Below are positions 60,477 through 64,000 of a stretch of DNA of 64,000 nucleotides, piece by piece (position 1 is the stretch's first letter; the number at the start of each line of letters is the position of its first letter). Below the pieces are notes generated by a model, which was not told the origin of the DNA, did not search any database, and saw only the letters and a program-made list of their open reading frames with translations. A program made the position numbers and the translations under genes. Source of the stretch: Caecitellus pseudoparvulus (lineage: Eukaryota; Bigyra: Bicosoecida). Location of the stretch: contig CBFFRQ010000054.1 of NCBI GenBank assembly GCA_965644315.1, forward strand, positions 62,001 through 126,000, read 5' to 3'.

Positions 60477-62774
60477 TCACTTGGCAGCGGCGGCGCCGGC
60501 GGCCTGTGACACGCTCTGGCCCGCGACGTCGCCCAGCTTGCCGCTGTACAGCTCGTCGATGGCAGCCTTGAACGTCGTGCGTGCGACGGGGCGCTTCAAC
60601 TTGAAGGTGGGCGTCAGCAGCCCGTTCTCGGCGGAGAACAGCTCGTCGTGGATGTGCACGCCGCGCACCTTCTCGAAGCCGTGCAGGCCAGCGGCAGCTG
60701 CCACAGCCTTCATGTCCTCCTCAATGGCGGCCTTGACGGTGCTGTCGGCACAGAGCTCCTTGAAGGTCTTGTCCTTCAGGCCATCCTTGTCGGCCTTCCA
60801 CGTGTCCAGGTACTCCTCGTCCGGCACGACGATGCCGACGACGCAGGACTTGAGCGAGTCGCCGTAGACGAACACTTGCGCGACGAAGGAGCTCTGCGCG
60901 TACACGTTCTCGATCTTCTCCGCAGCCACGTACTCGCCCTGTGCCAGCTTGAAGATGTTCTTCTTGCGGTCGATGATCTTCAGGAAGCCCTCGGGCGTCC
61001 ACAGGCCGATGTCGCCGCTGTGCAGCCACCCATCCGCATCCAGCGCCTCTGCCGTCTTCTCCGGCGCCTTGAAGTAGCCGCTGAAGATGTGGTGCCCGCG
61101 GAAGCAGATCTCGCCTCGGCCGCGGCAGGGGATGCCTGGGTTGGTCACCTTGCCCGACTCGTCCTTCTCCTCGCCGTGCACGGTGTCCGTGATGCCGTAG
61201 CCCATCTCAGGCACCGCCTCCAGGCGAATCTCCGCGCACGGCACAGGCGCGCCGACGTTGCCCAGCTGCGTCTGGTCGCCGATGTTGGTGCAGGCAGACA
61301 CACCGCCGCACTCCGTCTGCCCATACCCCTCCAGCACCGGCACGCCAAAGACGCAGCGCAGGAACTGCATCACGTGGTCTGCGATGGGCGCGGAGCCCGT
61401 CACGAACAGGCGGCAGCGGTCCAGGCCCAGGCGCGTCTTGATGCCGTTGAACACCAGCCCGTCCCACACGGTGTTGTGCAGGTGGTTGCCCTGGGCCAGC
61501 CAGTACTTCTTCGCTTCCAGCCCGTTCGAGAACATGGTGGCCGCCACGCCGCCCTTGGCCGCCGCGCCCTGCGTGATCTTGTCGTAGATGCGGTTCCACA
61601 GGCGGGGCACGGAGGGGAAGATGGTGGGCCGCAGCGCCTTCAGGTCCTCCATCAGCTTCTTGGTGTCGCCCTGGAAGAAGCCGATGCGCGCGCCGCCCAT
61701 GAGCATGGCGCTGTGCATGAGGCGCTCGAACACGTGCGCCAGCGGCAGGTAGCTCAAGTGCACGTCCTCGGCAGTGCAGGAGACGCCCAGCAGGTGGGCA
61801 GAGGACACCACCGCCACGATACAGCGGTGGGACAGCAGGGCGCCCTTGGGGTTGCCCGTCGTGCCGGAGGTGAACATGACGGTGCAGATGTCGTCCCCCG
61901 TGGGGGGCGTGGGGGGGGCGGGGTTGGCCACACCCGCCTCCTTCACCGCTGCGAAGCTAAGCAGCTCCAGCCCCGCCTCCTTCGCCGCGGCGACGTCCTC
62001 CGGGCTGACGTCCTCGAACTGCACGATGGTGGTGAAATTGGGCACGGTCTCGGGGAAGTCAGACTTGATCTTCACCAGCTTGGGCGTCTCCAGGGACGAC
62101 GCGAACACCGTCTTCAGCTCGCACTGGCCGATGATGAAGCTGGCTGAGTCGGCGCCCAGCGTGTCGTACAGCGGCACGAGGGCCATGTTGTACTGGTTGC
62201 AGGCGTGCTCCACGATGCTCCACTCGTAGCGGTTCTTGGAGTACACACCCACCATGTTCAGCTGCAGGGGGGGCAGGGGCGGACCAAGCGCGCCAGTGTA
62301 GCAGGGTGCGTGTGCAATGGCGGGCTGCAGCCAGTGCACTCACGCTCAGGCCGTCGCTTTCCACGGTGGGAGCCAAGTCCAGGTGCTTGATGCCGGAAGC
62401 CAGGGAAGTGAACTCCACACGAGCCTCCTCGTAGGTGATCCACTGGAAGTCGTCAGCGGAGCCATCCTCCTTGATGGGCCGCCAGCCCTGCGCAGGCAAG
62501 CAGACATGTGTCGCGTTTCACTGTTGCCACCCCGCCGAGTGCAACGCGCTTCAGAGCGCAGCGCGGCACGCACGAAGACGGGAGCAGACTTGGACAGGGA
62601 GTGACCGCGGTTGAAGACGTCCGCCAGCGTGTTCACCCCCTCGAACCGTGTCGCAACGAGGGCGCTCTGGTACAGGCTGCTGCGGCGCACCTCGCCGAGG
62701 CCCTTCTCCACGTCAGCTGGAGCCACCTCAACAGCAGACACCTGCTGCACGATTTTGCTGCCACCTGCACCCAT
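60477..62774 (-). CDS. long-chain acyl-CoA synthetase, probably N-myristoylated
   Basis: Exons 62774-62574, 62487-62344 and 62261-60477 join in phase 0 to 709 residues. It activates long-chain fatty acids to acyl-CoA through an acyl-AMP. The sequence shows GWRPIKEDGSADDFQWITYE, the AMP-binding loop TSGTTGNPKG, GYGQTECGG, and the FACS signature DGWLHSGDIG with IDRKKNIFKLAQGEYV. The protein starts MGAGGSK, which fits an N-myristoylation site (Gly2, Ser6, Lys7), and it lacks the N-terminal membrane anchor of animal ACSL1, so lipid anchoring may replace it (inference). Introns are 86 and 82 nt. Confidence 0.93.
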
Positions 62775-63127
62775 GGTGTAGATGCACTAGATTCTCAGGA
62801 CTGCGGGCGGCAGCGCACGCGCTCCGTGAAGTGGCGGCGGCAACGCAGGCTGGCTGGTCCGAAGCCATGTGCAGTGCACTTGCTGTACTCACAGAAAGCG
62901 GGCTCAGACACAGCGCAGAGCCAGGCAGTGGGGGAGGGTGTGTGGGAAAGTGATGCAACGCTCAAGTAAGGGCGCTTGCCTGCATTCAAGATTGAGTGCG
63001 GTGATTTGGGAGCCCGCCAGTCCTTCTCCACCACCCGCAACGCGAGCCACACAAACCAGTCAAGGGGGGGGGGTCGTCGCCGCCATGCACCCTCCCCCCG
63101 GTCCCAGCCTCGGTAGCTGGTGAAGAG
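62775..63127. other. intergenic, upstream of acyl-CoA synthetase
   Basis: About 350 bp between two minus-strand genes. No gene and no GCGGAANTTG box seen; a GGGGGGGGGG run at 63065-63074. Confidence 0.5.
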
Positions 63128-64000
63128 TCACAGCACGACCTCCACGTCCACTACACGCTTGGCTTCCTCGGCATCCCCCACCAGCGCCGTGACGCCAGCG
63201 TGTGACGGCAGCAGCACAGCACACCGGTCACCGTGGCTTCGGTACCGCGGGTGTGGGACTGCGGCGGGGATAACGGCGGCCTTGGACGCGGCAGCACCAC
63301 CAGCCCCAGCACGACCTTTGAGGAGACCCCCGATCTCAAGTCGTTCACACACCCCGTGGACGCCGCCCCCCCTCTCCACATCCCACAGCACCAAGTTCCC
63401 CCCCTCATCCCCGCTGACCACCCCCGCGTCGCCTGCCACCACTGCACCACGGATGGGGTACTGCGTCGCCGTGTGTCCCCTGTACACCCCTAGCTGCTGC
63501 CCGGATGACAGGTCCACGAAACGCACGGCGCCAGGGTGGGCCGCCGTGACTGGCACTTCGCCGGGGGGCTTCCCGTCATCTTGCCAGACTGGAGCCTTGT
63601 GTTTGGGCGCTGTGTGGCCCTGTGTCCACACGAAGAGGCTGTCGCCATCACTGCCCACTTGCACATGCGTCACGGGGTCCCCAACTGCAACTTCAACGAC
63701 GGACCCCGCCCGGATGTCGAACAGCCTCACCGTCTCATCCACACTGCCTGCCGCGACACGGTCCCCGCCCCCCGCCACCTCCACGCACGTGACGGCGTCT
63801 CGAAAGGTCTCTTCCATGCAGGGCCGCCAATCGCGTGATCGCATATCCCACGCCCGCAGCGCCTTGTCTTGTGCCGCAGACCAGAGCATTTGCCCAGTGG
63901 GCGCCCAGGCCGCGGCGTGGACGGCGCCAGAGTGGCCCTTGATACTGCGTAATACGCTCCCAGTGCTGACGTCCCACACCGTCACCGCCCGGTTCGTCCC
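63128..64000 (-). CDS. WD40 protein, WDR83/MORG1-like (5' part outside window)
   Basis: The frame is open to the right edge; 290 residues plus stop are visible. WD repeats read NRAVTVWDVSTGSVLRSIKG, DKALRAWDMRSRDW, DETVRLFDIRAGSV, VRFVDLSSGQQLGVYRGHT and GGNLVLWDVERG. The spacing and the switch from WD to RLFDIR and FVDLSSG match WDR83 (MORG1), a small seven-blade protein that scaffolds ERK signalling in animals and is also found with spliceosomes. The final blade includes a Gly/Ala insert. The first one or two blades and the start codon lie beyond base 64000. Confidence 0.8.
   Translation of the reverse strand, partial: GTNRAVTVWDVSTGSVLRSIKGHSGAVHAAAWAPTGQMLWSAAQDKALRAWDMRSRDWRPCMEETFRDAVTCVEVAGGGDRVAAGSVDETVRLFDIRAGSVVEVAVGDPVTHVQVGSDGDSLFVWTQGHTAPKHKAPVWQDDGKPPGEVPVTAAHPGAVRFVDLSSGQQLGVYRGHTATQYPIRGAVVAGDAGVVSGDEGGNLVLWDVERGGGVHGVCERLEIGGLLKGRAGAGGAAASKAAVIPAAVPHPRYRSHGDRCAVLLPSHAGVTALVGDAEEAKRVVDVEVVL

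Noticed and set aside
60648-62147. 499-codon open frame on the plus strand
   Set aside because: Antisense to the acyl-CoA synthetase catalytic domain.
1-64000. tRNA, rRNA, transposon and viral genes
   Set aside because: I saw no convincing B box, rRNA segment, transposase, integrase, reverse transcriptase or terminal inverted repeat. A covariance-model scan would be more sensitive than reading.

Overview
The window is nuclear DNA of a GC-rich single-celled eukaryote. It shows GT-AG introns of about 64-116 nt (two of about 300-360 nt), many with donors of the form GTGCGTG. It has no operons or ribosome-binding sites, and the machinery is typically eukaryotic: AAR2, eIF5B, a SWR1-type remodeller, a TRF4-type poly(A) polymerase, a NEK kinase and a lamin. 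The lineage cannot be fixed from sequence alone. A lamin with rod, tail domain and CaaX box argues against plants and fungi and fits an animal-side protist, an amoebozoan, or a stramenopile or rhizarian (inference). Many reading frames had to be assembled from several exons; the exon boundaries given are my own, chosen by phase and family similarity.

Layout. 1-21: 5' leader of an ankyrin-type gene running left out of the window. 307-4027: IQ/WW/B-box coiled-coil protein. 4352-8704: full-size ABCB transporter. 8938-11515: TMEM260/DUF2723 membrane O-mannosyltransferase-like protein. 11767-13409: AAR2 splicing factor. 13894-16354: two tandem ankyrin-like genes with 38-residue repeats and duplicated promoters. 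16595-21748: TRF4-like nucleotidyltransferase with a very long N-terminus. 21749-23861: no convincing gene. 23862-26325: type I membrane protein with repeated Cys modules and one frame break. 26574-27470: Siw14/PFA-DSP phosphatase. 27481-30625 (minus): eIF5B. 31237-32034: unrecognised protein. 32090-33606 (minus): TPR protein ending in a villin headpiece. 34471-38994: multi-module glycosyltransferase. 39220-40918: MATE transporter. 41011-45066: double-PH protein with an exocyst-like helical region. 45434-47208: lamin. 47444-55666: SWR1-type ATPase fused to a beta-helix tail. 56094-60334: NEK kinase with a Cys-rich C-terminus. 60477-62774 (minus): long-chain acyl-CoA synthetase. 63128-64000 (minus): WDR83-like WD40 protein, cut by the edge.

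The most striking gene is the lamin at 45434-47208. It has the N-terminal rod motif, the C-terminal intermediate-filament motif, a basic NLS, a lamin tail domain, CDK-type sites before the rod and a C-terminal CAMM box. It is followed on the same strand by a chromatin remodeller and a mitotic-type kinase, so 45-60 kb reads as a nuclear neighbourhood, though co-function is only inference.

A short element, GCGGAANTTG, occurs ten times. In six genes it sits in the first intron, in others just 5' of the start; related forms precede the ABC and ankyrin genes. It looks like a shared 5'-proximal regulatory or splicing element.
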